Shown here piece by piece: positions 8,505 to 16,866 of a DNA stretch of 19,238 nucleotides (the first letter of the stretch is position 1; each line of letters starts with the position of its first letter). The stretch comes from Tissierellia bacterium. GTDB taxonomy: Bacteria > Bacillota > Clostridia > Tissierellales > Tepidimicrobiaceae. The DNA lies in NCBI GenBank assembly GCA_012798935.1, contig JAAZMG010000191.1:1-19238 (forward strand), written 5' to 3'. The notes under the pieces were generated by a model that saw nothing but the letters and a program-made list of their open reading frames with translations, was not told the DNA's origin and made no database searches. The position numbers and the translations under genes were made by a program.

Positions 8505-9278
8505 GTGAAGGATATACAAAATGAGGTAGATAGAAGAAATATAGCTCTAAAAAATGTGGGAATAAAGGATTTTAAATTGCCTATATCCGTTCTTGATAGG
8601 GAAGCTAAAACTCAAAAAACCATTGCCAAAATAGATGCATCTGTAGACCTTCCCCATGATGTAAAGGGTACTCATATGAGCAGATTTATTGAAATTATAA
8701 AGGATATGGGAAGTGTTTCACCGGAAAATGTTGAAAAGACCTTGGACAGGATGATAGAAAAATTAGAGTCTAAATCTGCCTATATGAAAATAAATTTTGA
8801 TTATTTTATTAAAAAGCCTTCTCCAGTTACTGAAATAGAATCTTTAACAGATATAGTGTGTTCCTATGAAGGTTTTAAAGTAGTAGATGAATTTAAATTT
8901 TTAATGGGTGTTTCTGTACCTGTTATTACACTATGTCCTTGTTCTAAAGCAATAAGCGAGTTTGGAGCCCATAATCAAAGGGCAATTGTAGAAATTGTAG
9001 TAGATACCAATAGCTTTGTTTGGATTGAGGATATAGTAAAAATAGCTGAAGAAAGTGCTAGTTCTCCAGTTTATCCTATTCTTAAAAGACAAGATGAAAA
9101 ATATGTTACTGAACAATCTTATTTAAATCCAAGATTTGTAGAAGATGTTGCAAGGGAGGTAGCTATAAGGCTAGAGGAAAATGAAAAGATCAATTGGTAT
9201 GGAGTAGGTGTAGAAAGTATTGAGAGTATCCATAACCATAGTGCTTTTGCCTACACAGAAAAAGGTTATACCCTGTAG
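8505..9278 (+). CDS. folE2: GTP cyclohydrolase FolE2 (type IB, COG1469)
   Basis: FolE2 converts GTP to 7,8-dihydroneopterin triphosphate, the first step of pterin synthesis, and unlike FolE can use metals other than zinc. The 257-residue product has the family N terminus (MKDIQNEVDRRNIALKNVG, ISVLDR) and the metal-binding region VPVITLCPCSK with Cys at 144 and 146. EFGAHNQRA follows, and SIHNHSAFAY is near the C terminus. The length is normal for FolE2. The start is a GTG, chosen for spacing to AGAGGTG; it lies one nt after the stop of the PTPS gene. Its product is the substrate predicted for that PTPS enzyme. Confidence 0.93.
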   Translation: MKDIQNEVDRRNIALKNVGIKDFKLPISVLDREAKTQKTIAKIDASVDLPHDVKGTHMSRFIEIIKDMGSVSPENVEKTLDRMIEKLESKSAYMKINFDYFIKKPSPVTEIESLTDIVCSYEGFKVVDEFKFLMGVSVPVITLCPCSKAISEFGAHNQRAIVEIVVDTNSFVWIEDIVKIAEESASSPVYPILKRQDEKYVTEQSYLNPRFVEDVAREVAIRLEENEKINWYGVGVESIESIHNHSAFAYTEKGYTL

Positions 9279-9301
9279 AGAATATTGAAAGGAGAAGTTA
9301 A

Positions 9302-10138
9302 ATGAGGTCTATAGAATTAAAGGATGGGACAATCTATAATTTTGAAAATATGAAGATAATGGGGATACTTAATGCTACAAAAGATTCCTTTTATCCAGGT
9401 TCAAGAATAGAGGATGTAGAAAATGCAGTAAAAAGAGCAATTAAAATGGTAGAAGATGGAGCAGATATTTTAGATATAGGGGGAGAATCTACAAGACCTG
9501 GTTCTGATCCAGTAACGGTAGAAGAGGAAATAGAAAGAGTAGCTCCTGTTATTAAAGCTATTAGGGATAGGGATAAGGATATATTGATTTCAGTAGATAC
9601 CTATAGAAGTGAAACAGCAGAGGCAGCTATAAAGGTTGGTGCAGATATTATCAACGATATATCGGCTATGACTTTTGATGAAAAGATGGCAGATGTAGCT
9701 GTAAAATACAATGTGCCAATTATACTTATGCATATTAAAGGGACTCCAAAGGATATGCAGAAAAATCCTCATTATGATGATGTAGTAAAAGAGGTTAAGG
9801 ATTTTTTTCAAGAAAGAATAGATTATGGGATATCTAAGGGAATTAAAAGAAACAAGATGATACTTGATCCTGGAATAGGATTTGGGAAAAACTTTAATCA
9901 TAATATGGAGCTTATAAGAAAAATAGATAGTTTATTTGTATTTGATTTACCAATATTATTAGCTGTATCAAGAAAATCTTCCATAGGTAAGGCCCTTGGA
10001 GATCTTCCTGTTGAAGAACGTCTTGAAGGTACTATAGCAGTTTCATGTTATGCTGCTATGAAGGATGTTGATATGATAAGGGTTCATGATGTTTTAGAAA
10101 ACAAAAGGGCTATAAAAATGATAGAGGTGCTGAAATGA
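9302..10138 (+). CDS. folP: Dihydropteroate synthase
   Basis: FolP condenses 6-hydroxymethyl-dihydropterin diphosphate with p-aminobenzoate to give dihydropteroate; it is the sulfonamide target. The TIM-barrel motifs appear in order: MGILNATKDSFYPGSR (20-35), DIGGESTRPG (58-67), VDTYRS (98-103), INDIS, ILMHIKGTP, LDPGIGFGK (188-196), SRKSSIG (from 223) and RVHDV (260-264). The 278 residues are a normal length. In the first loop the usual NxTPDSF has Lys instead of Pro (K27). GAAAGGAG lies 7 nt before the ATG. The stop codon overlaps the folK start in ATGA. Confidence 0.96.
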   Translation: MRSIELKDGTIYNFENMKIMGILNATKDSFYPGSRIEDVENAVKRAIKMVEDGADILDIGGESTRPGSDPVTVEEEIERVAPVIKAIRDRDKDILISVDTYRSETAEAAIKVGADIINDISAMTFDEKMADVAVKYNVPIILMHIKGTPKDMQKNPHYDDVVKEVKDFFQERIDYGISKGIKRNKMILDPGIGFGKNFNHNMELIRKIDSLFVFDLPILLAVSRKSSIGKALGDLPVEERLEGTIAVSCYAAMKDVDMIRVHDVLENKRAIKMIEVLK

Positions 10139-10596
10139 ATATAGTTTACATAAGTTTTGGAAGTAATATTGGAGATAGAGAAAAAGCCATAGAGGAAGCC
10201 CTTGATTTAATAGATCAAAATCAAATGAAGATAACTAAAAGATCCAATATATATGAAACTGAGCCTTATGGTTATACAGAACAGCCAGTATTTTTAAATG
10301 GAGCAGTGGAAGTAGAAACTAAACTTACTTGTAGGGAAGTGCTAGAGAAGCTTCTTAATATAGAAAAGGAAGTTGGACGGGTTAGAAAGTTTAAATGGGG
10401 ACCAAGGCTTATTGATTTGGATATTATATTTTTTAATGATGAAATATATGATGAAGAAGATTTAAAGGTTCCCCATACTGATATGCAAAATAGGGATTTT
10501 GTTCTAAAACCTTTAAATGAACTATGCCCAGACATTATTCACCCTGTTTTGAAAAAGACCATTAAAGAGCTTTTAGAGGATTTAAAAATGAGTTAA
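10135..10596 (+). CDS. folK: 6-hydroxymethyl-7,8-dihydropterin pyrophosphokinase
   Basis: FolK transfers pyrophosphate from ATP to 6-hydroxymethyl-dihydropterin, giving the substrate for FolP. The 153 residues contain SFGSNIGDR (7-15), FLNGAVEVET, VGRVRKFKWGPRLIDLDIIF (magnesium-binding D94 and D96) and VPHTDMQNRDFVLKPLNEL, the full family signature. The gene overlaps folP by 4 nt, with GAGGTG 5 nt before the ATG, so the two are translationally coupled. It is the last gene of the operon. In many bacteria folB is next to or fused with folK; here neither is seen. The 3' end of the gene forms part of the terminator stem. Confidence 0.96.
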   Translation: MNIVYISFGSNIGDREKAIEEALDLIDQNQMKITKRSNIYETEPYGYTEQPVFLNGAVEVETKLTCREVLEKLLNIEKEVGRVRKFKWGPRLIDLDIIFFNDEIYDEEDLKVPHTDMQNRDFVLKPLNELCPDIIHPVLKKTIKELLEDLKMS

Positions 10597-10630
10597 AGAA
10601 AAGTTTTTCTTCAACTCATTTTTTATTTTT
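10584..10630 (+). terminator. Rho-independent terminator of the folate operon
   Basis: AAAATGAGTT pairs with AACTCATTTT, with the folK stop codon inside the structure and an AAGAAAA/TTTTCTT extension of the stem above one mismatch. TTTTTTATTTTT follows directly. This is a strong intrinsic terminator. Confidence 0.85.
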
Positions 10631-10703
10631 ATTAATCTAAGCATAGAATCCATTTATTTCTTTAGACTTTCTATATTTTAGCATTAATACTGTAAAAATA
10701 AGA

Positions 10704-10729
10704 AGGATTTTTATAAAATTTGTAGAAGT
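10704..10729 (+). promoter_or_regulatory. Sigma-H-like promoter of the BREX-like operon
   Basis: AGGATTT (10704-10710), an 11-nt spacer and GTAGAAGT (10722-10729) match the two promoters upstream, with one change in the -10 element (GAAG for GAAT). The 54-nt repeat does not extend here; only the -35 and -10 parts are shared. The first gene starts 50 nt downstream. Confidence 0.55.
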
Positions 10730-10769
10730 AGTTAAATAATAGAAAATTATTGGAGTATAAGTATACATT

Positions 10770-10776
10770 AGGTGAT
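10770..10776 (+). promoter_or_regulatory. Ribosome binding site fixing the start of the sigma-like gene
   Basis: AGGTGAT is close to the ATG at 10780. A TTG at 10750 would extend the protein by ten residues, but no Shine-Dalgarno sequence precedes it, and A/T-only bases lie before it. Confidence 0.55.
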
Positions 10777-10779
10777 TTC

Positions 10780-12930
10780 ATGATTAATGATATTAAATTA
10801 AAAGAAGATAAAAATAAATTAATCTCTAATAAATTACAGAATTTTATTTGTGAAGCAGTTAATTCTTTAATGACTATAAATCAATTGGAATTAGAATATA
10901 TTGTATATAAACTGTTAAAAAGTAAAAAGGTTCCTATGACAAAATTAGAAATAATAGACAGGCTATATTTCTTAAAAGAAATAAAGATTGAAAACCTTGA
11001 ACTGATTTTAAATTATTATAATTTTATCCACATGGGTAAAGCTGGATATTATTACTCAGAGGAAGAAAAAAGCATTGAAAATAATATATTTAATATTATA
11101 TATAAAATCAAGTATATAGAAGGGATAGATATATGTACATTAGTATGTAATTTACTTTCTAAAATGGGGAAACCGTTAAGTGTTCATGAGATTGAATTTT
11201 ACCTAGATACAATTATTAAAATTGATGAAGAAGAATTAATAGAAATAATGTCAAATTGTAATGATTTTAAACTTGTAGGATATAATACCTATGCCTTATC
11301 TAAATGGGATAAATATAAGGAAATTATATATGATTTTAATATAGATATAAATAGAGTTAAAAAACATTCTAATATTACTAGAAGAAATTGGGAAATATTT
11401 AAAATGTATGAGCTTAATACAGAAAAAACTACTTACCAAAAGATAGGACAACAATATAGTATAACTAGGGAAAGGGTTAGACAGATAGTAGGTAAGGTCA
11501 AAAGGAAGGTCAGGCATCATATATATAAAAAACAATTTGAAAAATATATCTATTTTGTAGATGGATTGATTATTAAAAATGGTCTACTATGTTTAGATTA
11601 TGAAAAACATATTATACAACTTAAGGAAGTCTTTGGTGATCATGACATAGTTGAGGCTATTAATTTGCTAAATTTTATATATGATAAATTAATAATTATT
11701 GATAATAAATATTGTTATCAAAAGGATAAATACTATAGGATTGTCAATTACCTAGATTATCTAGTAGAAAAATTAGGAGAATCTTTTGTTGGTATCAAGG
11801 AATTAAATTCTATTTATGATGAGCTAAGAGTACAAAAATGGAGAGAAAAAGAATTGATTAAATTGCTTATTAATAAGGATAGTAGATTCCATATAGATAA
11901 AGTTGGAAATACGTGTTATTTTACTAAAGAGTCCTTTGATAGATATTGCATATTGTATAGTATATTTAATAAAATTGATGAGCCAGTTCATTATTCCATA
12001 GTAATGGAAGAATATACGGATATTATTGGAGAAGATACAAATCCTAGACTTATATTATCGTATCTGGATAGAAGAAAAGATTTGTTTGTTAGAACTTTTA
12101 CAGGAACCTATGCTCTAAGGGAATGGGGATATGATGAACATGTTTTTACTATAGACTTAGTTATTGAATTGTTGGAAGAAAAACAATGTGTAATGCACTA
12201 TAGCGATATATATGAATTTATAAAAGATAAAACTCAATCTAAAAAACAAACTGTATATACTTTAATGCAATTTGACGATAGGATTGCTTCATTAGGATGT
12301 GGCTATTACGGATTGACTTCTCAAGTTGAAAAGAATTCAGCTAATCTAAAATATTATTCAAATATAGTAGCTGAAGATAATAAGCGAAGACTTGGGTATT
12401 TGCTAGGGAAAAGCATTAATAAGTATGGAAATACTACTATTACATACAGAGTTACAGAAATTATGTTTAACAGCTATTGTATAAAAATACCAAAAGTTTT
12501 TAATATAGAGCTAAATAAAGATATACATTTATTTGATTGCAGATACAATAGATACTATTGTAAGTTTTATGAAACTGAAAACAACTTATATGGAATAAAT
12601 AGCTTTTTTAAACAAAATGAAATAGAAGAAGGAGAAATAATAATTTTAGAAATTATTTCAACTAATGTTATCAGAATATTTAAAAAAGAGGAGTATAAAA
12701 AGAAATATAAAACATTTGATAGTAAAAAATATGAAAAATATGTTGATATATTAGTAGATAGAGATGATGAAATAATTGAAATTGTAGATTTAGAATCGCT
12801 AATAAAATTTGGATTAAAATATGGATTTGTTCATTATGAGGACTTAAAAAAAGTAGATATATCATCAAAATATGACGATTTATTTGAACTAATGGCTGAT
12901 TTAGATGAAAGAGGAGTTAGATTCAAATGA
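10780..12930 (+). CDS. Sigma-70-like / HARE-HTH repeat protein, probable regulator of the defence operon
   Basis: This 716-residue protein is not one I recognise as a named gene. Residues 205-250 form a sigma-70 region 4-like helix-turn-helix (TTYQKIGQQYSITRERVRQI). About five units of some 60 residues look like winged HARE-HTH domains: about 33-92, 113-176, 324-386, 388-450 and 454-516. Each ends in a short hairpin with G-x-Y or N-T-Y followed by a few residues (TGTYALREWG, VGYNTYALSKW, LGCGYYGLTS). Residues 545-640 hold a beta-rich part with NLYGINSFFKQNEIEEGE, perhaps a B3-like pseudobarrel. The last 45 residues (670-716) resemble sigma region 1.1 (SLIKFGLKYGFVHYEDL, then DLFELMADLDERGV). 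It leads the operon. The likely role is DNA binding or transcription control, but a function in modification or target recognition is possible. Confidence 0.6.
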   Translation: MINDIKLKEDKNKLISNKLQNFICEAVNSLMTINQLELEYIVYKLLKSKKVPMTKLEIIDRLYFLKEIKIENLELILNYYNFIHMGKAGYYYSEEEKSIENNIFNIIYKIKYIEGIDICTLVCNLLSKMGKPLSVHEIEFYLDTIIKIDEEELIEIMSNCNDFKLVGYNTYALSKWDKYKEIIYDFNIDINRVKKHSNITRRNWEIFKMYELNTEKTTYQKIGQQYSITRERVRQIVGKVKRKVRHHIYKKQFEKYIYFVDGLIIKNGLLCLDYEKHIIQLKEVFGDHDIVEAINLLNFIYDKLIIIDNKYCYQKDKYYRIVNYLDYLVEKLGESFVGIKELNSIYDELRVQKWREKELIKLLINKDSRFHIDKVGNTCYFTKESFDRYCILYSIFNKIDEPVHYSIVMEEYTDIIGEDTNPRLILSYLDRRKDLFVRTFTGTYALREWGYDEHVFTIDLVIELLEEKQCVMHYSDIYEFIKDKTQSKKQTVYTLMQFDDRIASLGCGYYGLTSQVEKNSANLKYYSNIVAEDNKRRLGYLLGKSINKYGNTTITYRVTEIMFNSYCIKIPKVFNIELNKDIHLFDCRYNRYYCKFYETENNLYGINSFFKQNEIEEGEIIILEIISTNVIRIFKKEEYKKKYKTFDSKKYEKYVDILVDRDDEIIEIVDLESLIKFGLKYGFVHYEDLKKVDISSKYDDLFELMADLDERGVRFK

Positions 12931-12945
12931 AGGTTAGGTGTTTTT

Positions 12946-14412
12946 ATGGAAAAGATAGAAACAATTGATTTTATAGATGAAATATATAAAGAAATGAAGA
13001 AACTTGATTATGCTATGAGTCTATTTATTGCAAAAATAAAGTATAAAAATATATTTATGAAGGAAGTAGCAGAGGATTATATTAAGTCGCTTTTATTGAA
13101 GGATGGAAGATTTGTATTTATTAATGAAAACCAGTTTTTTTTGAGAGAATCTATAGAGGAAATAATGTCTATTTATGACGATGATATAGATGATGCTGAA
13201 GAATATATCAAAGATAAATACTTTGTTAAAAATGTTCATAGAGAAACATTGTTAACCTCTAAATATGATAGTTTGAATTTAAAATTTGGCAATAAAATTT
13301 ATAAGATATGTGATATGAAAGATTTTAATAAAGTGATAAAAAGAGAAGGATTTATTACATTTAATGTAGCTAATGTTATTTCAGAGCATTTCAATTTAGA
13401 TTATCATTCATTATTAAGAGAGATGGATGAAATTAATGTTCGCATTGATAATGAGGAGAAATTTAAAAAAGAGTGTGTTGTATTAAAAAATAAAAGATTT
13501 AATAGAGCTAGTACGACAATTATAGATAACAAAGAAAATATATTGTTAATTGATTTTCGCACAAATGAATTAGTAGCAAGTATTATGGCTTTATACTTAA
13601 TTAATAAAGGGTATATTGAAAATCATAATAGCTATTTTTCAAATAAGCATATTAGAGGCCTATACAAGATGAATATTATTGATGAATATAATAAAAATGA
13701 CTATATTAAATTAACTAACATTGGGGAGGAATTAATTAAAGGTTTTAGTATGTTTTTAGATAAAAATTTCTATACAATAGATTATTTAATGGATAAGATA
13801 AATAATTGTAAAAGTACAAAAGAATTAGCAAAGTCTAAAGTAGTAAAAAAATTGGATAATGCAAATTTTTGGGAAGCCATTTCATATCCAATTAGGCAGA
13901 TATATCTACATAATGAATACTCTAAATTACTAATACAGCTAATTAGTAAAGCAAATAAAAGTGAAATCTATAATCTAGGAGATATTTTACTATTTCATCT
14001 ATATAATGGCAGGAAGGAAGAAATACGAAAAATTTTTGTTGGGGAAACTGCTACATCCGGTCTAAAGCCCATTAAAGACAATAAGGATATATGTTTAAAA
14101 TGTGAAGGATATAAATGTTCTAGAAAAGTTTACATAACTAAGACTAAACTTCTATATTATAGATGCAATTATGTAGATACATATATTAAGAAGATTCATA
14201 AGGACTTAGATTATTTGGATATGATTATGAAAGATTTGCTGATAATAAAGTTTGTTGTGCCTTATAATCTTACATCAAAAAATAAAATTTTTATGAAAAA
14301 TATAAATTTGCTTGATAAAAAGAGCAATGTTTTACATAAAAAAGATGGGGAATATTGTCCATTTAAAGACATTTGGATTTTGAAGGAGAAGTATCATGAT
14401 ACGGTGGTGTAA
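12946..14412 (+). CDS. Uncharacterised Cys-cluster protein of the BREX-like operon
   Basis: I do not recognise this 488-residue protein. It is mostly helical and rich in Lys, Ile and Asn. The N terminus (about 15-70, ALFIAKI-like helices then DGRFVFINENQFFLRES) could be a winged helix related to those in the gene before it. A cysteine cluster lies in the C-terminal quarter: C383, C386, C391 and C407, with C471 near the end in EYCPFKD. This may bind zinc or an iron-sulfur cluster. No signal peptide or membrane segment is seen. AGGTG is 5 nt before the ATG, and the last 17 nt overlap the PP-loop gene, which indicates tight coupling. Its place directly before the PAPS-reductase-like gene suggests it works with that enzyme. 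Confidence 0.6.
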   Translation: MEKIETIDFIDEIYKEMKKLDYAMSLFIAKIKYKNIFMKEVAEDYIKSLLLKDGRFVFINENQFFLRESIEEIMSIYDDDIDDAEEYIKDKYFVKNVHRETLLTSKYDSLNLKFGNKIYKICDMKDFNKVIKREGFITFNVANVISEHFNLDYHSLLREMDEINVRIDNEEKFKKECVVLKNKRFNRASTTIIDNKENILLIDFRTNELVASIMALYLINKGYIENHNSYFSNKHIRGLYKMNIIDEYNKNDYIKLTNIGEELIKGFSMFLDKNFYTIDYLMDKINNCKSTKELAKSKVVKKLDNANFWEAISYPIRQIYLHNEYSKLLIQLISKANKSEIYNLGDILLFHLYNGRKEEIRKIFVGETATSGLKPIKDNKDICLKCEGYKCSRKVYITKTKLLYYRCNYVDTYIKKIHKDLDYLDMIMKDLLIIKFVVPYNLTSKNKIFMKNINLLDKKSNVLHKKDGEYCPFKDIWILKEKYHDTVV

Positions 14413-15952
14413 AAATTGCGAATATCCAACCAAAAATAAAGTATGTAAATTATGTAATGACAAAACGACTGTATTAAGTAAGAATGCAGTACCTGTTTTT
14501 ATTTATGAAAAGAATATCATATCGTATATTATCAATAAAGATGTGACAGACAAGACAATTTGGAATTTAGGTAAAAATTATTACTTAATTGATGGAAATA
14601 GAAAAGATATTAACTATTCTAAGATAATGAATGATGAAAAAGAATTAGCTAACATAAGAAAAAATATATTTGAATCAAATTTAAAAGGGAATGTTGAAGA
14701 TTTTAATAATTTTATTAAAGGGAATGAAGAATATTTAAAGGATTTAGTTGTTGAGGCTGATTATTATATTAAAGATGTTGTAAGAACTTATAAACAGCAT
14801 CAGCTTATTATTTCATGGTCTGGAGGAAAAGATTCTACAGTTATATCAGATCTTGTTACAAAATCACTAAGTTTTCAAAAAATACTTCATATTTTTGGGG
14901 ATACAACTTTAGAATTTCCCACGACATATGAATATTTTGAGAGATTTAAAAAGAATAATATATTTATACCTTTTATATGTACAAGTTCAGATAAAGGTTT
15001 TTTTGAATTATGTAATATTTTTGGACCTCCTAGTAGGATAATGAGATGGTGCTGTTCAATATTTAAAACAGGTCCAATATCTAGGGAATTTAATCAAACT
15101 ATTTCAGGGAACATATTAACTTTTTATGGTATTAGGAGAAGTGAATCAGCTTCTAGAAGTAAGTACCGAAGAACTGAAAAAAGTCCTAAAATTCTAAGAC
15201 AGATAGTATCTGCTCCTATAATAGATTGGGATGATTACGATGTTTGGTTATATATTATTTCTCAGAATTTGGATTTTAACAAAGCTTATGAATATGGATT
15301 TAGAAGGGTAGGTTGTCTATATTGTCCTAACAATAGCATGTGGTCAGAATTTATAATGTCAATATATTTTAAGGAAGAATATCAAAAATGGAAAAAATAT
15401 TTATATAGTTTTGCAAATAAAATTGGCAAACAAGATTATATTGAATATATTGATAATGGAAACTGGAAGGCGAGGCAAGGTGGTTATGGATTAGATAATT
15501 CCATGGTACAATTAGAGAATATTGACTGTAATTTATATGATAATGCACAAAATTATATTTTAAAAAAACCTGTAACCAATGATATAGTTCAGTACCTAAA
15601 ACCTTTAGGAGATATGCAAGTAATTGAAGAACAAGGAGAATATAAAGTTACAATAAGTCATTTAGAAAGGGATGACATAATATTCCAATGGATGGAAAGT
15701 AGTGCTATTATTAAAGTAATATTTACTTCTGATAAAAATATTTATTTAATGAATCAGAGGGTTGAATGTCAACTTAGAAAATATCAAGCTTGTATTTTAT
15801 GTTCAGCTTGTGATAGTGTTTGCCCATTAGGAGCTATAAGTACAGTGGATAGGTATATAGTATCAGATAATTGTATTCATTGTGGAAAATGCATATCTTA
15901 TTTTACTGGTGGATGTTTAATGAATAAGACCTTATATAAATCTAAAATATAG
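14396..15952 (+). CDS. PAPS reductase/DndC-like PP-loop protein with ferredoxin domain (BrxP-like)
   Basis: This 518-residue protein is a PP-loop ATP pyrophosphatase of the phosphoadenosine phosphosulfate reductase family. The P-loop is SWSGGKDST (142-148 core). C219-C220 (RWCCSIFK) and C307-x2-C310 (GCLYCPNN) form the CC...CxxC set that holds a 4Fe-4S cluster in APS reductase and DndC-type proteins. Ahead of this is a CxxC pair (C5, C8, C17, C20), probably a zinc ribbon. Behind it is a ferredoxin-like domain: C466, C469, C472, C476-P and C493, C496, C499, C507. In BREX type 4 a PAPS-reductase protein (BrxP) replaces the methyltransferase; DndC does sulfur insertion into DNA. I infer a DNA-modification role here. 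A metabolic sulfate reductase is unlikely in this context. AAGGAG lies 7 nt before the ATG. Confidence 0.8.
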   Translation: MIRWCKNCEYPTKNKVCKLCNDKTTVLSKNAVPVFIYEKNIISYIINKDVTDKTIWNLGKNYYLIDGNRKDINYSKIMNDEKELANIRKNIFESNLKGNVEDFNNFIKGNEEYLKDLVVEADYYIKDVVRTYKQHQLIISWSGGKDSTVISDLVTKSLSFQKILHIFGDTTLEFPTTYEYFERFKKNNIFIPFICTSSDKGFFELCNIFGPPSRIMRWCCSIFKTGPISREFNQTISGNILTFYGIRRSESASRSKYRRTEKSPKILRQIVSAPIIDWDDYDVWLYIISQNLDFNKAYEYGFRRVGCLYCPNNSMWSEFIMSIYFKEEYQKWKKYLYSFANKIGKQDYIEYIDNGNWKARQGGYGLDNSMVQLENIDCNLYDNAQNYILKKPVTNDIVQYLKPLGDMQVIEEQGEYKVTISHLERDDIIFQWMESSAIIKVIFTSDKNIYLMNQRVECQLRKYQACILCSACDSVCPLGAISTVDRYIVSDNCIHCGKCISYFTGGCLMNKTLYKSKI

Positions 15953-15966
15953 AAGGAGAATACATT

Positions 15967-16857
15967 ATGGAATTTGGTAAACATGGAACTTTTTATTTAA
16001 GAAATGGATGGATAAGTAAGGCAATTAATGTTTTGGAAAAGGAAGAGAATAAGTCTATTTTTTCTCCAAAGAATATGGGGAAAGCTATAGATAAATTAGG
16101 TATTGGAAGAGCAATGGTAGTTTCTTTAAGATATTGGTTAGATGTATTTGATATTACAAAAGAAGATAGAGAAAACAATGAAATAATCAAGAAATTTACA
16201 GACTTTGGGGAAATATTAAAAGATGAAGATAGATATTTAGAACGAAAAGGTACCTTATGGCTTCTTCATTATAAATTAGCAACAGCTAAAGAGAAGGCCA
16301 CTACTTGGTATTGGTTTTTTAATATATTTAAATTAAATGAATTTGATGATGAAATATTTATCAATAATTTAAAAGAGTATATTTACCAAAATGGAAATAA
16401 AAAGGTTTCGGACAATACTTTAAAAAAGGATTATCTATGTCTAAAAAATACTTATTTATATGAGAGTTACGTAAATGGTAATAGGGATATAGAAGACATT
16501 ATTTCTTCACCTTTGAGAGAATTAAAGTTGATAACTAATATGGGAAAGCGAAAAACATATTTCAAAACCAAAGGTAATATAAATGAAATTGCTCCTGAAA
16601 TATTTTATTATACAACTATTCATGAAATTCCAAAGGAAGTAAATCAAGTATCTATAGAAGATTTAACATATAAAGAAAAATTTCCTGGGAAGGTGTTTAA
16701 TTTAAATATGAATGATATTTATGATATAGTAAGTACTTTGGAAAATAAAAACTATGTGAAGATTAATAGAAGATATGGTAGTAGTTATATTGAAATAATA
16801 GAAAGAAATGAAAAGGGGATATTATCAAATTATTATTCTAACTATAAAATAGATTAA
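15967..16857 (+). CDS. DUF4007 family protein
   Basis: The 296 residues fit DUF4007: FGKHGTFYLRNGWISKAINV at the start, LGIGRAMVVSLRYWLDVFDI (about 44-63), then FGEILKDEDRYLERKGTLWLLHYKL and TTWYWFFNIF. The family is of unknown biochemical function and is known next to PAPS-reductase-like genes in defence loci. The C-terminal part (about 200-290) is less conserved and may be a winged helix (YKEKFPGKVFNLNMNDIYDI). AAGGAG lies 8 nt before the ATG, and it starts 14 nt after the PP-loop gene. The next gene's ribosome binding site overlaps its stop codon. It probably acts as a partner of the modification or restriction complex; this is inference from context. Confidence 0.75.
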   Translation: MEFGKHGTFYLRNGWISKAINVLEKEENKSIFSPKNMGKAIDKLGIGRAMVVSLRYWLDVFDITKEDRENNEIIKKFTDFGEILKDEDRYLERKGTLWLLHYKLATAKEKATTWYWFFNIFKLNEFDDEIFINNLKEYIYQNGNKKVSDNTLKKDYLCLKNTYLYESYVNGNRDIEDIISSPLRELKLITNMGKRKTYFKTKGNINEIAPEIFYYTTIHEIPKEVNQVSIEDLTYKEKFPGKVFNLNMNDIYDIVSTLENKNYVKINRRYGSSYIEIIERNEKGILSNYYSNYKID

Positions 16858-16866
16858 GGTGATAGA

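Noticed and set aside
10750..10779. TTG start giving a 726-residue sigma-like protein
   Set aside because: There is no Shine-Dalgarno sequence before it, while the ATG at 10780 has AGGTGAT at a proper distance.
10597..10779. Extra small gene or RNA between folK and the sigma-like gene
   Set aside because: The gap holds the tail of the folate terminator and a promoter. I saw no reading frame with a ribosome binding site and no riboswitch-like structure.
14396..15952. Assimilatory sulfate or APS reductase
   Set aside because: The motifs are shared, but the neighbours are DUF4007 and a BREX-like ATPase rather than cysteine or sulfate genes.
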